Shown: in pieces, positions 27,500 to 37,076 of the stretch
How the letters are laid out: each line of letters begins with the position of its first letter
How positions within the stretch are numbered: position 1 is the stretch's first letter
Assembly: GCA_035699745.1 (NCBI GenBank)
Contig: DASSPH010000107.1
Span: forward strand, 124,001-188,000
Direction: 5' to 3'
DNA length: 64,000 nt
Source of the DNA: Vicinamibacterales bacterium
GTDB lineage: Bacteria > Acidobacteriota > Vicinamibacteria > Vicinamibacterales > 2-12-FULL-66-21
Translations under genes and position numbers: made by a program
The notes under the pieces: model-generated
Databases searched by the model: none
The model's input: only the letters and a program-made list of their open reading frames with translations
Told to the model about the DNA's origin: nothing

Positions 27500-27540
27500 G
27501 CGGCGGCGCAGCCGTGCGCCGCGCGCGCGCCCGCCGCGGC

Positions 27541-27574
27541 GCGGAGAAGTCCGCAGGCGCGCGAAAGAATCCAC
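27541..27574. promoter_or_regulatory. Paired palindrome, putative activator site (UAS 8)
   Basis: GCGGAGAAGTCCGC (27541-27554) and GCGAAAGAATCCAC (27561-27574) have centres exactly 20 bp apart. It is located between the divergent genes at 27471 and 27638. Confidence 0.72.
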
Positions 27575-27607
27575 GGCACGGATGCCGACTTCGCCGCGCG
27601 GCCGTGC

Positions 27608-27623
27608 TGGTCTGTTCTGTGCT
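27608..27623 (+). promoter_or_regulatory. Possible sigma-54 promoter of the 27638 gene
   Basis: TGGTCTGTTCTGTGCT keeps GG-N10-GC but has a weak -24 box. It resembles the promoter at 45731. The -24 element is 52 bp from the site midpoint, one turn closer than the commonest spacing. Confidence 0.45.
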
Positions 27624-27637
27624 TCCGGACTCTCCAG

Positions 27638-28678
27638 ATGCCTCGCCTTCGAATGCTGCTGCCGCTGACCCTCGCGATGCAGGCGGCCGTCCTGGCCGCG
27701 TCGCACCTCGACCCGTTCGACATCTTCCGGCCGGCGATCGTGCTGCGGCCGGCCGAGCGGCGGGCGCTCGATCGCGGAACGCCGGTGCTGACGCTGCCGC
27801 GGGCCGGGGGCCGCCAGCTGGCGGTGTTCTCGGCGATCGGGATCGACAGCCGCGACGACCGCCATCGCGCGCGCGGATGGATTCGGCGCACGGAGCAGCT
27901 GCGCAACAACCCCAACGTGATCGCGACCGGCCGCTTCTCGACACCGCTCGCGGCGACCGACCTCGGCGCCGCGACGCTCGACGATCGCGACCTCGAGGAC
28001 ATCCGGACCTGCCGCCCGGGCCACTGCAACGTCAAGCTCACCGCGGCGGAGATTCTGGAGCTGCAGCGGACGATCGCCGGGGCGGGGACGGACTGGCGCA
28101 ATGCCGTGCAGCGCGGGTTTCGCGCCATCGTGCTGCGGCGGGTGGCCGCCTACCTGCGCGGCAGCCACGCGGCCCTCGATGACAATGCCGATCACCGCGT
28201 GCCGCGGTCTCCGTCAGCCGCGTTCAGCTCGATCGCCGCGAACACGTCCGTGCTCGAGCAGATCGCTCCGGGGATCCTCGACGAAGCCGCCCGCTGCCCG
28301 GCGGCCTTCATCGGCCCGCACCAGGGCTTCATCTACTGGTCGAAAGAGCTGCTCGGCGGCAAGACCATCGTCAGCGCGACGCACGTGCTGCTCGTCGAGC
28401 CGGACGCCGGCTCGCCGGTCGAGACCTTCGCGATCGCGATTCAGATCTTTGCCACCCATTACCTCGATGCCTCGCTGGAGATCTTCGCCGTGGTGAGGAA
28501 TGCGGACTGGTCCAGGCGGTACCTCGTGCACGTTCACAGGTCGGAAGTGGACCTGCTGGACGGGTTCTGGGGAGGCGTGGCGCGTGCGGCGATCACGTCA
28601 CGAATCAAGAGCGACGGTCCCGCGATACTCGAGGCGGCGCGCCGCCGTCTCACCACCGTCGATCCGCCGAGTCCGTAG
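27638..28678 (+). CDS. Exported hypothetical protein
   Basis: A 346-aa protein with an N-terminal signal peptide (LRMLLPLTLAMQAAVLAA). The mature region is a compact domain with CRPGHCNVKL, RTIAGAGTDWRNAVQRG and GPHQGFIYWSKELLGGK; the C-terminal part is beta-rich. The pattern is that of conserved acidobacterial secreted proteins without an assigned function. It is divergent from the transpeptidase operon and ends 7 bp from the end of ppsA. Confidence 0.65.
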   Translation: MPRLRMLLPLTLAMQAAVLAASHLDPFDIFRPAIVLRPAERRALDRGTPVLTLPRAGGRQLAVFSAIGIDSRDDRHRARGWIRRTEQLRNNPNVIATGRFSTPLAATDLGAATLDDRDLEDIRTCRPGHCNVKLTAAEILELQRTIAGAGTDWRNAVQRGFRAIVLRRVAAYLRGSHAALDDNADHRVPRSPSAAFSSIAANTSVLEQIAPGILDEAARCPAAFIGPHQGFIYWSKELLGGKTIVSATHVLLVEPDAGSPVETFAIAIQIFATHYLDASLEIFAVVRNADWSRRYLVHVHRSEVDLLDGFWGGVARAAITSRIKSDGPAILEAARRRLTTVDPPSP

Positions 28679-28685
28679 CCCGCGG

Positions 28686-31124
28686 TCACGCCCCCGCAAC
28701 GGCGGGCATCGCCGCTTCGGCCGATGCGATCCGCAGCAGCGCGCCGATGGCGGCGTCGGGGTTCAGTGAAATCGAGTCGATGCCCTGGTCGACCAGCCAC
28801 GCGGCGAACTCCGGGTAGTCCGACGGCGCCTGGCCGCAGATCCCGATCGGCTTGCCGGCATGGTGCGCCGCCGCGATCGCCCGGGCGATCAACCAGCGCA
28901 CCGCCTCGTTGCGTTCGTCGAACAGGTGCGCCACGGTCCCGGAGTCGCGATCGAGCCCCAGCGTCAGCTGCGTCAGATCGTTCGATCCGATCGAGAAGCC
29001 GTCGAACACCTGCAGGAACTCGTCGGCGAGGATCGCGTTGGACGGTACTTCGCACATGACGTAGACGTCCAGGCCGCCCTCACCTCGCTTCAGGCCGTGC
29101 TCCGCCATCGCCGCCAGCACGCGGCGCCCTTCGTCCACCGTCCGGCAGAACGGGATCATGACCTTGATGTTCGTGAGTCCCAGTTCGTGCCGCGCCCGCG
29201 CGATCCCCTGGCACTCGAGCGCGAAGCCGTCGGCGTATCGCGGATCGTAGTAACGGGAGGCGCCGCGGAACCCGATCATCGGGTTCTCCTCCGCCGGCTC
29301 GAACTCGGCGCCGCCGAGCAGCCGCGCGTACTCGTTGGTCTTGAAGTCGCTCATCCGCACGATCACCGGCTTGGGATGGAACGCCGCCGCCAGGCGGGCG
29401 ACACCCTCGCTGAAACGCTGAACGAAGAAGTCTCGCGGCGCCTGCTCGCCGATCCTGGCGGCAATCGCCGCAACCGTCGTCGGACTCTTCAGCCGGGGAA
29501 AGCGCGCCAGGGCCATCGGATGGATGCCGATGTGGTTCGTCACGATGAACTCGGTGCGGGCCAGTCCGACGCCGGCATTCGGAATGGCGGCGAGCGCGAA
29601 CGCCTGGCTCGGATCGCCGGCGATCAGCATGACCCTGGTGCGGGTCTGCGGAACGTTCGTGACGTCGACGTGCGCCACCTCGAACGGCAGCGCCCCGGGA
29701 TACACGTGGCCTTCGGTTCCCTCCGCGCAGCACACCGTGACGTGCTCGCCCTCGCGGAGCGCGGCGGTCGCATTTCCCGTTCCGACGATGCACGGCAACC
29801 CGAACTCGCGGGAGACGATCGCCGCGTGCGCGGTGCGTCCTCCCTTGTCCGTGACGATGGCGGCGACTCGCCGCATGACCGGTTCCCAGTCCGGATCGGT
29901 GATCTCGGCGACCAGCACGTCGCCGGGGGCGACGTCCTGCAGTGCGGCGACGTCGCGTACCACCCGCACGCGGCCGGCGCCGATGCGCTCCCCGACGGCC
30001 TGACCGCGGACCAGCGGGGCGGGCGGCGCCTCTTTCAGCCGGTACACCTCCGCGGCGGCGGTGCGCGGCTTGTTGGCGTGCACGGTTTCCGGCCGGGCCT
30101 GCACGATGAAGAGCGCCCCGGTCACGCCGTCCTTCGCCCACTCGATATCCATCGGCTGGGGGTGCCCGGCCAGCGCCGAGTAGTGCTCCTCGATCAGGCA
30201 GGCCCATCGGGCAAGCGTCAGGACGCCGTCGTCATCCAAACAGAATCGTGCGCGTTCGGCCGCGAGCACCGGCTCGCTGCGCGTCGCCTTGCTGCCGTCC
30301 GCGTAGACGAGACGGACTTCCTTGGTGCCGAGGCGGCGGCCGATGATGGCGCGATGCCCGGTGGCCAGCGTCGGCTTGAACACCGTCCATTCGTCGGGGG
30401 ACACGACGCCCTGCACGACGAACTCGCCGAGCCCGTAGGCCCCCGACAGCGTGACGACGTCGCGGAATCCGGACTCGGTGTCGAGCGTGAACATCACGCC
30501 GGAGCTCGCGCGGTCCGAGCGCACCATCGGCATGATTCCGACCGACAGCGCGACCTGCAGCTGGTCGTAGCCGAGCCGCGCCCGGTAGCTGATCGCGCGA
30601 TCGGTGAAGAGCGACGAGAAACAGGCGTGCACGGCGCGCAGCAGCTCCTCGCGGCCGCGCACGTTGAGGAAGGTCTCCGCGGCGCCGGCGAACGACGCCT
30701 CGGGGAGGTCTTCCGCGGTCGCCGACGATCGTACGGCGAGCTCGGGCTCGCGCCCGAGCCGGGCGCACAATCGTTGATACCCGTCGAGGACCGCGGTCCG
30801 CACGTCGTCCGGGATTGGCGTTTCGAGGACGGCGGCGCGCGCCAGCTGGCCGCGCCGGGCGAGCTCGGCGAGGTTCTCGGGATCGAACGCGGAGAAGATC
30901 GACCGCAGCCGCGACTCCAGGGCGCCGGCCCGCAGCAGGCGCCGGTACGCGGCGGCGGTCGTCGCGAACCCGTCGAGCACGCCGACGCCCCGCGGTCCGA
31001 ATGTCCGGAACAGTTCTCCGAGCGACGCGTTCTTGCCGCCGACGCGCGCGACGTCGTTCAGCGTGATTCCCGCGAAGTCGAGCACGAACAGGGTGTCTTG
31101 CAGGCCGACAGAACCGGCGGACAT
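28686..31124 (-). CDS. ppsA: Phosphoenolpyruvate synthase
   Basis: An 812-aa full-length PEP synthase, converting pyruvate and ATP to PEP, AMP and phosphate. The N-terminal nucleotide-binding domain starts VGGKNASLGELF and carries VRSSATAEDLPEASFAG. The phosphohistidine domain has DKGGRTAHAAIVSREFGLPC. The C-terminal PEP/pyruvate barrel ends with the catalytic cysteine motif GICGQAPSDYPEFA. Unlike the PPDK-like gene at 10252 it has all three parts. It follows the USP gene at 31731 by 85 bp with no promoter that I can see between them, so the two are probably cotranscribed. Confidence 0.95.
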   Translation of the reverse strand: MSAGSVGLQDTLFVLDFAGITLNDVARVGGKNASLGELFRTFGPRGVGVLDGFATTAAAYRRLLRAGALESRLRSIFSAFDPENLAELARRGQLARAAVLETPIPDDVRTAVLDGYQRLCARLGREPELAVRSSATAEDLPEASFAGAAETFLNVRGREELLRAVHACFSSLFTDRAISYRARLGYDQLQVALSVGIMPMVRSDRASSGVMFTLDTESGFRDVVTLSGAYGLGEFVVQGVVSPDEWTVFKPTLATGHRAIIGRRLGTKEVRLVYADGSKATRSEPVLAAERARFCLDDDGVLTLARWACLIEEHYSALAGHPQPMDIEWAKDGVTGALFIVQARPETVHANKPRTAAAEVYRLKEAPPAPLVRGQAVGERIGAGRVRVVRDVAALQDVAPGDVLVAEITDPDWEPVMRRVAAIVTDKGGRTAHAAIVSREFGLPCIVGTGNATAALREGEHVTVCCAEGTEGHVYPGALPFEVAHVDVTNVPQTRTRVMLIAGDPSQAFALAAIPNAGVGLARTEFIVTNHIGIHPMALARFPRLKSPTTVAAIAARIGEQAPRDFFVQRFSEGVARLAAAFHPKPVIVRMSDFKTNEYARLLGGAEFEPAEENPMIGFRGASRYYDPRYADGFALECQGIARARHELGLTNIKVMIPFCRTVDEGRRVLAAMAEHGLKRGEGGLDVYVMCEVPSNAILADEFLQVFDGFSIGSNDLTQLTLGLDRDSGTVAHLFDERNEAVRWLIARAIAAAHHAGKPIGICGQAPSDYPEFAAWLVDQGIDSISLNPDAAIGALLRIASAEAAMPAVAGA

Positions 31125-31209
31125 ACGGTACCTCGCTGTGCGCCGGGACATCCGGTCCCGGCCGATGGCTGACCCGACCAACCCGCGCGGCTCTGTCCCG
31201 CGCGCGCTC

Positions 31210-31731
31210 TCAGTCGCGCGATTTCGCCGCCGGCTCGTACTCCGCGGCGGGCACGAGGGCGTCGGGCAGCACGAACTCGTGCTCGTGCTCGCGGACCGTG
31301 AGCACCGGGCACGGCGCGATGCGGACCACCCGCTCCGCCACGTTGCCGAGCAGCAGGTGCGCGACCGGACCGCGTCCGTGAGTGCCGATGATGACGAGAT
31401 CGATCGCATGCGTCCGCGCGTACTCGACGATCGCGTCTGCCGGACTGGTGCTGGTCATCGTCGCCGCGACGGCATGCAGGTCGCGACGGTCGTCGTCTCC
31501 GAGCAGCGCCTCGGCCTGGCGCCGTCCCGCCCGCTCGAGGTCTTCCTGCACCGCCGGTGATATCGCGGCATACGCATAACCCATCACCGCCCGGGCGAAC
31601 AGGTTGTCGACGACGTGCAGGAGGTGCAGCTCGGCGCCGAATCCTCGGGCGAGCGCCCGTCCGTAGCGCAGGGCCGACTCCGCGGCCGGGCCAAAGTCGG
31701 TCGCCACCAGAACTTTCTTGAGCGCGATCAT
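31210..31731 (-). CDS. Universal stress protein
   Basis: A 173-aa UspA domain starting ALKKVLVATDFGPAAESAL, with the nucleotide loop IGTHGRGPVAHLLLGN and CPVLTVRE. The residue after the loop is Asn instead of Ser (GN, not GS), so ATP binding is likely but not certain. GGAGG precedes the ATG at 31731. The C-terminal 30 residues are charged. It heads the unit with ppsA. Confidence 0.92.
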   Translation of the reverse strand: MIALKKVLVATDFGPAAESALRYGRALARGFGAELHLLHVVDNLFARAVMGYAYAAISPAVQEDLERAGRRQAEALLGDDDRRDLHAVAATMTSTSPADAIVEYARTHAIDLVIIGTHGRGPVAHLLLGNVAERVVRIAPCPVLTVREHEHEFVLPDALVPAAEYEPAAKSRD

Positions 31732-31793
31732 GATTGCCTCCGTCACTCCTGGGCTTGCCCGGCGCGCGCCGCCGCGCATTCCAACGGCAACAT

Positions 31794-31809
31794 GGCAACG
31801 GCCATGCCA
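31794..31809 (-). promoter_or_regulatory. sigma-54 promoter of the USP-ppsA unit
   Basis: The minus strand reads TGGCATGGCCGTTGCC, very close to consensus. The -24 element is exactly 60 bp from the midpoint of the site at 31851-31884. The leader would be about 50 nt, longer than at most promoters here. Confidence 0.82.
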
Positions 31810-31850
31810 CGCGGACGGACGGCTGTGCGGGATGCGAAGCACGCGACGCT

Positions 31851-31884
31851 GAGGAATTGTTCGCGGTGGTGCGGAGCTTTACGC
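31851..31884. promoter_or_regulatory. Paired palindrome, putative activator site (UAS 9)
   Basis: GAGGAATTGTTCGC (31851-31864) and GCGGAGCTTTACGC (31871-31884) have centres exactly 20 bp apart. It lies between the outer-membrane barrel gene end and the USP gene. Confidence 0.68.
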
Positions 31885-31890
31885 GCCGTC

Positions 31891-33108
31891 TCAGCGGTAC
31901 ATCCGGACCTGGAGGAACGCGGCGACGGGCGTCGCGCCGAACTCGCGCGCCACGCCGTCACGTCCGCCGCGGCCGTACGGCAGGTAGATGCTGGACAGCA
32001 CCGACCAGCGATCGTCGACGGTGTAGGTGATCGACGGCACGACGAGGCCGGACGCGTCCGATGGGCTGTGAAGCCACTGGGCGCTCGCGCTGACGGCGGC
32101 GGAGTGCTCGTAGGAGGCGAGCACGGCAAGGGCGTGGCGGCCCAGAATCTGTGTGTCTCCACGCAGGTACCGGGCGCGGAATCGCGGATCGCCCAGGGCG
32201 GCGGCGATGCCCGAAGAGGCGCGGGCGCCGAAGCCGGAATAGTGGTACTCGGCGCACGTGAAGATCCCCTTGCCGAGCGGGATCCGGTACGATCCGCCGG
32301 CGACCGCCTTGCCGACGGCCGCGCCGTCCGCGCGAAAGAACGACGCGTCGGCGTGGAACTCCATGTCCCCGATCGCGGCGGAGGCCGCCGTTCCGGCGAA
32401 GGGCTCGCCGGCGCGCGAGCCGCCGAGCACCTCGAGGTCGATCCGGCGGGAGTAGCCGCGCACCCGCACCGCGCCGGTCGACCCGGCCCGCGTGCGATCG
32501 AATGCGGCCACCGCGTCCATCGAGACCCGATCCGTGATCTTGATCTCGGCGCGGACCGCGTCCACGCCGCGCCGCCACTCGCGATCCACTTCGAGCGGCG
32601 TGAACGGCGCGAACAGGTCGACCGCGCCGAACAGGGTGCCGCGCCCCCAGCCGATCGCCTGGCGTCCCGCCGTCACGTCCATGCGCGGGAGGCGCAGCCG
32701 CACGGCCGCGCGATCGATCTCTGCGCGCCATTCCGCGCTGCCGCCGGATGCCACCGTCCAGTCCAGTTGCGCGATCCGATACGGTGCGTCTCCGCCGGAC
32801 GGCGCGAACATCGCTCCCGCCCCGGACGCGGACGAACGCACCTGGATCCGCTGCTCGAACGCGAGCTCGAACCCGATCGGGCCGTCCAGGCGCGGCTGCG
32901 GCTCGAGACGGAACCGCCAGAACCCCGCCGCCAGCGTGCCCCCGGCGGACACCGGCGGGGCGTCCGGCAGGCGCGCCAGAAGGGCGCTGCTCTTCATCGA
33001 ATAGCGCCACGCGACCGCCGGCGCGCCCGCCTCCGGCTGCTGCGCGCTGACGGCGGCCGGCTGAAGCGCCAGCGCCATCAGCGTGAGCCGCAGCAGGCGC
33101 GCCCGCAC
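31891..33108 (-). CDS. Predicted outer-membrane beta-barrel protein
   Basis: A 405-aa exported protein with a signal peptide (LLRLTLMALALQPAAVSAQ). The mature part is a series of alternating amphipathic strands (FELAFEQRIQVRSSA, RIDLEVLGGSRAG, ALAVLASYEHSAAV) ending FLQVRMYR with a terminal aromatic-Arg pattern, typical of outer-membrane barrels. The start is a GTG at 33108 with GGAGG overlapping the stop of the ATPase gene. It is the last gene of the ABC/LolA-like operon and may receive or export the transported lipid or lipoprotein. Confidence 0.75.
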   Translation of the reverse strand: MRARLLRLTLMALALQPAAVSAQQPEAGAPAVAWRYSMKSSALLARLPDAPPVSAGGTLAAGFWRFRLEPQPRLDGPIGFELAFEQRIQVRSSASGAGAMFAPSGGDAPYRIAQLDWTVASGGSAEWRAEIDRAAVRLRLPRMDVTAGRQAIGWGRGTLFGAVDLFAPFTPLEVDREWRRGVDAVRAEIKITDRVSMDAVAAFDRTRAGSTGAVRVRGYSRRIDLEVLGGSRAGEPFAGTAASAAIGDMEFHADASFFRADGAAVGKAVAGGSYRIPLGKGIFTCAEYHYSGFGARASSGIAAALGDPRFRARYLRGDTQILGRHALAVLASYEHSAAVSASAQWLHSPSDASGLVVPSITYTVDDRWSVLSSIYLPYGRGGRDGVAREFGATPVAAFLQVRMYR

Positions 33109-33109
33109 G

Positions 33110-33859
33110 CTACCTCCGGGCGGCAACGGCGGGCACGCCGGTGCCGGGCACGATCTCGTGCGGCGCTTCGCCTGGCGTCGCTTCGTCGCGCGCGACACGG
33201 CCGTCGACGAGCGTCACCACCCGAACCGCGTGATTGACGACGCGCTGATCGTGCGTCGAGAAGATGAACGTCATCCCGTGGCGCTCGCGAAGATCCCGCA
33301 TCAGGTGCATCAGGATCTCCGCGTTCTCTCCGTCCAGATTGGCGGTCGGCTCGTCGGCCAGCACGAGACGCGGCCGGGCCGCGACCGCTCTTGCCACGGC
33401 GACGCGCTGCTGCTGCCCGCCGGACAGCTCCCCGATCCGCCGGTCCGCCAGATCTCCCAGTCCCAGCTCGCCGAGCACGTCCTTCGCGCGCGCCCGCCGC
33501 CCCGCGCCCATCCCCTGCAGCTCGAGCACGAACTCGACATTCTCGAGCGCGGTCAGCACGGGCACCAGGTTGTAGGCCTGGAACACGAAGCCGATCGAGT
33601 GCAGCCGCAGGTGCGCCCGCGCACGCTTCGAGAGCGCGGCCACGCGTTCGCCAAGGACGGTCAGCTCCCCGGCGGTGGGAACGTCGAGCGCGCCGATCAG
33701 ATTCAGCAGCGTCGTCTTGCCGCTGCCCGACGGGCCCACGAGCGCGAGAAACTCGCCGGGCGAGACGTCGAAGTCCACGCCGCGCAGCGCGAGCACGCGC
33801 TGCCGGCCGGTCGAGAACTCCTTGGTGAGGCCCCTCGCAGAGACCACGGTCCCGGTCAT
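33110..33859 (-). CDS. ABC transporter ATP-binding protein, LolD/MacB type
   Basis: A 249-aa ATPase with Walker A GPSGSGKTT (about 42-50), signature LSGGQQQRVAVA, Walker B LVLADEPTANLD and an H-loop in FIFSTHDQRVV. Closest in style to LolD, MacB and FtsE. It powers the two FtsX-like permeases upstream in the operon. Its ATG overlaps the permease stop as ATGA. Confidence 0.95.
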   Translation of the reverse strand: MTGTVVSARGLTKEFSTGRQRVLALRGVDFDVSPGEFLALVGPSGSGKTTLLNLIGALDVPTAGELTVLGERVAALSKRARAHLRLHSIGFVFQAYNLVPVLTALENVEFVLELQGMGAGRRARAKDVLGELGLGDLADRRIGELSGGQQQRVAVARAVAARPRLVLADEPTANLDGENAEILMHLMRDLRERHGMTFIFSTHDQRVVNHAVRVVTLVDGRVARDEATPGEAPHEIVPGTGVPAVAARR

Positions 33860-35091
33860 TGCGCCACCCGCAGCGCCACCGCAGGATCCGTCCGCGCCGC
33901 GTACCAGGCCGGATACAGCGACGCGACGATCGTTGCGCCCATGGCGACGATGAAGACGTAGGGAACGATCCAGAAGCCGAAGTCCCCCAGGATCACGGGA
34001 TCGAACAGCACGCCTTGAAACGCGTACGCGCTCCCCACATAGCGGCGGAAGTCGAGGCCGGTCCGCGCCAGGCGCCAGACCATCGGGACGCCGACGGTGA
34101 GCGCCAGGAGCCCCGCGGCGGTGCCGAGGATTACCGCCTCCTGCACGACCAGCTTCACCATCCCGGCGGCGCTCATGCCGAGCGCCGACAGCACGGCGAA
34201 TTCGCGGCGGCGTTCGAGCACGGCGGCGAGCTGCGCGCTGGCCACGCCGAGCACGACGATCAACAGGATCACGAGGCTGACGAACCGCGCCGAGGCCGCG
34301 TCCTGTCTGAAGTGCCCCTCGATCTCCGGCGCCAGCTCGGTCATGGTCATGACCCGGTCGCCGGATGCGATGCGCGCCGCCAGCGCCGCCCGCACCACGT
34401 CCGCCTGCCGGTAGTCCGCGAGAACCAGGCTGACCTCACCGGTGCCCGCCGATCCGCTGAGCCGCTCGACGTCAGCCTGCGGCACCTGGCACACCGTTGC
34501 GTCGGCGTCTTCGCTCCCCGTGCTGACGATCCCGACCACGCGGAACAGCGCGCTCTGAATGTCGCCGTGCGGATCGACGGCGGTGGCGACCACTTCGTCG
34601 TCGACCGTGATCGACAGCCGTTCGGCGATGGTTCTGCCGAGCACGAGAGTGTTGGATTCGCCGGCGTTGAGATACCTCCCCTGCTCCACGCGGCGGACGT
34701 AGCGGAAGAGGTGCGGCTCGATCTCCGGATCGACGCCGACCATTTCGATCGGCACGACGTGAGTGCCCACGGCAAGCAGAACGTCTGCGCGGGTGCGCGG
34801 CGCCGCCCGCAGCACGTCGCGGCGGGCGCGGGCGGCCGCCAGCGCGGCATTGGCATCGGCCAGCCGCAATCCCGGATCGCGCCGGACCGGCCAGCCGGCC
34901 GGGACGATGCGCAGATGGCCGACGCCGCTGGTGGCGCCGACGCGGGCGAACAACTCGCCGCGTCCGCGGTTGAGACTCTCCATCAGCAGCGCGAGCACGC
35001 AGCCGACGGCGATGCCGACGATCGCCAGCACCGTGCGCCGGGCGTTCCGGCGTACGCTGCGGCCGGCGTAGCGGCTGGCAACCCAGATCAT
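33856..35091 (-). CDS. ABC transporter permease, FtsX/MacB-PCD type
   Basis: A 411-aa permease. One N-terminal helix (TVLAIVGIAVGCVLALLM) is followed by a large periplasmic domain (about 45-270) and three C-terminal helices, the LolC/MacB layout. The start at 35091 lies one base after the previous stop. With the permease at 35093 it would form a two-permease complex that extracts lipids or lipoproteins from the inner membrane. Confidence 0.9.
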   Translation of the reverse strand: MIWVASRYAGRSVRRNARRTVLAIVGIAVGCVLALLMESLNRGRGELFARVGATSGVGHLRIVPAGWPVRRDPGLRLADANAALAAARARRDVLRAAPRTRADVLLAVGTHVVPIEMVGVDPEIEPHLFRYVRRVEQGRYLNAGESNTLVLGRTIAERLSITVDDEVVATAVDPHGDIQSALFRVVGIVSTGSEDADATVCQVPQADVERLSGSAGTGEVSLVLADYRQADVVRAALAARIASGDRVMTMTELAPEIEGHFRQDAASARFVSLVILLIVVLGVASAQLAAVLERRREFAVLSALGMSAAGMVKLVVQEAVILGTAAGLLALTVGVPMVWRLARTGLDFRRYVGSAYAFQGVLFDPVILGDFGFWIVPYVFIVAMGATIVASLYPAWYAARTDPAVALRVAQ

Positions 35092-35092
35092 G

Positions 35093-36325
35093 TCAGTCTC
35101 GCAGCGCGCGCGCCGGCTGCAGCCGCGCCGTGCGCGCGGCAGGCCAGGCGGACGCAATCGTCGACGTGATCGCCACGGCCACGACGACCCTCACGATGTC
35201 GATCCATTCCAGGCGCGGATAGACCCGCAGCGACCAGTTCATGCCGAACGCGGAGAACTGCTGCGGGCCGCCGCCGGTGAGGGTGGCGTAGTCGACGCCG
35301 TTCTGATGCGCCCACAACACCAGCAGGCCGCCGGCCACCGTCCCGAGCAGACTTCCGATCGTCCCCAGCGCCACCGATTCGAGCAGGATCATCTCCACCA
35401 GACGGCGAGGCGCCACGCCGAGCGCCAGCAGCATGCCGAGTTCGTGCGTGCGTTCGTAGGTCGCCATCAGCATGGTGTTGGCGACGCCCGCCGCGGCAGC
35501 CACGAGTACCAACAGCAGCACGAACACCCACGCGATCTCGACCAGCTCGATCAGGTCCACCATCGACGGGGCGAGCGTCTGCCAGTCGAGCGCTTCGGCC
35601 CCCTGCACGGCGGGCGATCCGTTCAGCCGCGCCGCCAGCGCCGCGGCCTTCTCCGGATCGCGCGCGTAAATCACCAGTTCGTGGGCCTCGCCCGGCATCG
35701 CGAACAGCGCCTGGGCTTCCTCCAGCGCCATCATCACCGCCTGGCGGTTGACGAAGTCCACCGGCGTGTCGATCACCGCCGCCACGGTGAAGAGATCGTT
35801 CGCCAGCGACCCATCCACCGCCTGCCCCACAATCGCGATCTCGACTCCGGGGCTGACCTGCATCTGCTCCGCGAGCGCGCGGCCCATCAGCACGCGGCGC
35901 CCCTCGGCGCGGGCGGCGCTGCGCTCGAGCAGTCCGCCTCGGCGCGACTCGGCGCTCATGTCGAGGCCGAGGACGATCACCGCGAATCCCTCCTGTCCCA
36001 TCGCCGCAAGCGCCGGACCGTAGACGCGGGGATTCACCGCCGCGACATCCGGATCGCGCGCCAGCGCCGCAACCGTGGCCGGGACATCCCGCAGCGTGCG
36101 ATCCATGGCGCGGTTCCGCCGCCATTCCGGGGCATGCACCTGGACGTGGCCGAGCATCGGTCCGGTCACGGTCTCGCGCATGTAGTCTCCCTCCCAGCGC
36201 AGCATGCCGTCGTAGAGGAGCACGAGCGTCACCGACAGCGCGATCGCCGTCAGCGCCAGACCGGTGCGGCGCCGGTTGCGCCACAGGTTGCGCCAGGCGA
36301 TTCGCACGATGGTCCGGGTGGTCAT
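35093..36325 (-). CDS. ABC transporter permease, FtsX/MacB-PCD type
   Basis: A 410-aa permease of the same layout: a first helix (RTGLALTAIALSVTLVLLY), a periplasmic domain, then three helices starting VEIAWVFVLLLVLVAAAAG. The segment YERTHELGMLLALGV is the typical FtsX-domain loop. The ATG at 36325 follows the LolA-like gene by 4 bp. Confidence 0.9.
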   Translation of the reverse strand: MTTRTIVRIAWRNLWRNRRRTGLALTAIALSVTLVLLYDGMLRWEGDYMRETVTGPMLGHVQVHAPEWRRNRAMDRTLRDVPATVAALARDPDVAAVNPRVYGPALAAMGQEGFAVIVLGLDMSAESRRGGLLERSAARAEGRRVLMGRALAEQMQVSPGVEIAIVGQAVDGSLANDLFTVAAVIDTPVDFVNRQAVMMALEEAQALFAMPGEAHELVIYARDPEKAAALAARLNGSPAVQGAEALDWQTLAPSMVDLIELVEIAWVFVLLLVLVAAAAGVANTMLMATYERTHELGMLLALGVAPRRLVEMILLESVALGTIGSLLGTVAGGLLVLWAHQNGVDYATLTGGGPQQFSAFGMNWSLRVYPRLEWIDIVRVVVAVAITSTIASAWPAARTARLQPARALRD

Positions 36326-36329
36326 CCGC

Positions 36330-37076
36330 TCAGCGCCGCCTCTCCAGTCGCGCCAGGCTGAAGGTGTCGTCGGGGATCGGGAGATCGAACTGCGCCTCGA
36401 GGTAGCGCATCTCGGTGCGCTGCCCCTCGGCATCGGCGGGGACGAGTGTCATGTGAGCCGGCAACCGGCGGCCGCCCAGCACCCGAATCTCGTCGAAGAA
36501 CAGCGTTCGCGCCAGCCGTCCCTTGCGATCGAAATGCCGCTCCTCGATCGGCAGGCTGTCGTCCGACACCAGCACTTCGATGCGGGCCCAGCGTCCGACG
36601 ATGCCGGGCTTGACGTCGAGCGTCAGCCACCACCCGGCGGGCGCCTCCGAGCGGCGCGCGATCCGTCCGCTGAAGTCCTTGCGCAGCGACGACTCCTTCA
36701 CCAGATCGTCGTTGGTGAAGTCGGTCCCCATCCACGAGCCGAGCATCATCGAGGGGGGGACGCGGATGGTGCGGGCGATCCGCGGCAGGTAGTTCCACAG
36801 ATTGGATCCGACGCGCAGCGTGGCCGTGCCCTCCTCCCGCGGCGGCGCCTCGATGACGATCAGCGCCTCGTCCTCTCCGCGCGTCCACGCCTTCAGGCGC
36901 ATCGACCGTACGGTTCTCGACGACGTCACCTGGATCTCCATGCGCGCGATGCTGCTCTTCGACCGGTAGAGCTCGTCGAGGTGATTCAGGATCGTCTCGA
37001 CGTCCGGCCGAGGCACCTGGCCGGCGCCGATCAGCAGCGGGCCGGCCAGCAGCGCGATCCAGGCGGCGAGGTTCAT
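36330..37076 (-). CDS. LolA-like outer-membrane lipoprotein-sorting protein
   Basis: A 248-aa periplasmic protein with a signal peptide (LAAWIALLAGPLLIGAGQ). The pattern fits the LolA-like family COG2834: LKAWTRGEDEALIVIEAPP, GSNLWNYLPRIARTIRVPP and a C-terminal FDLPIPDDTFSLARLE. It probably carries a lipid-modified or hydrophobic cargo from the ABC transporter across the periplasm. Its ATG overlaps the stop of the preceding gene as ATGA. Confidence 0.88.
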   Translation of the reverse strand: MNLAAWIALLAGPLLIGAGQVPRPDVETILNHLDELYRSKSSIARMEIQVTSSRTVRSMRLKAWTRGEDEALIVIEAPPREEGTATLRVGSNLWNYLPRIARTIRVPPSMMLGSWMGTDFTNDDLVKESSLRKDFSGRIARRSEAPAGWWLTLDVKPGIVGRWARIEVLVSDDSLPIEERHFDRKGRLARTLFFDEIRVLGGRRLPAHMTLVPADAEGQRTEMRYLEAQFDLPIPDDTFSLARLERRR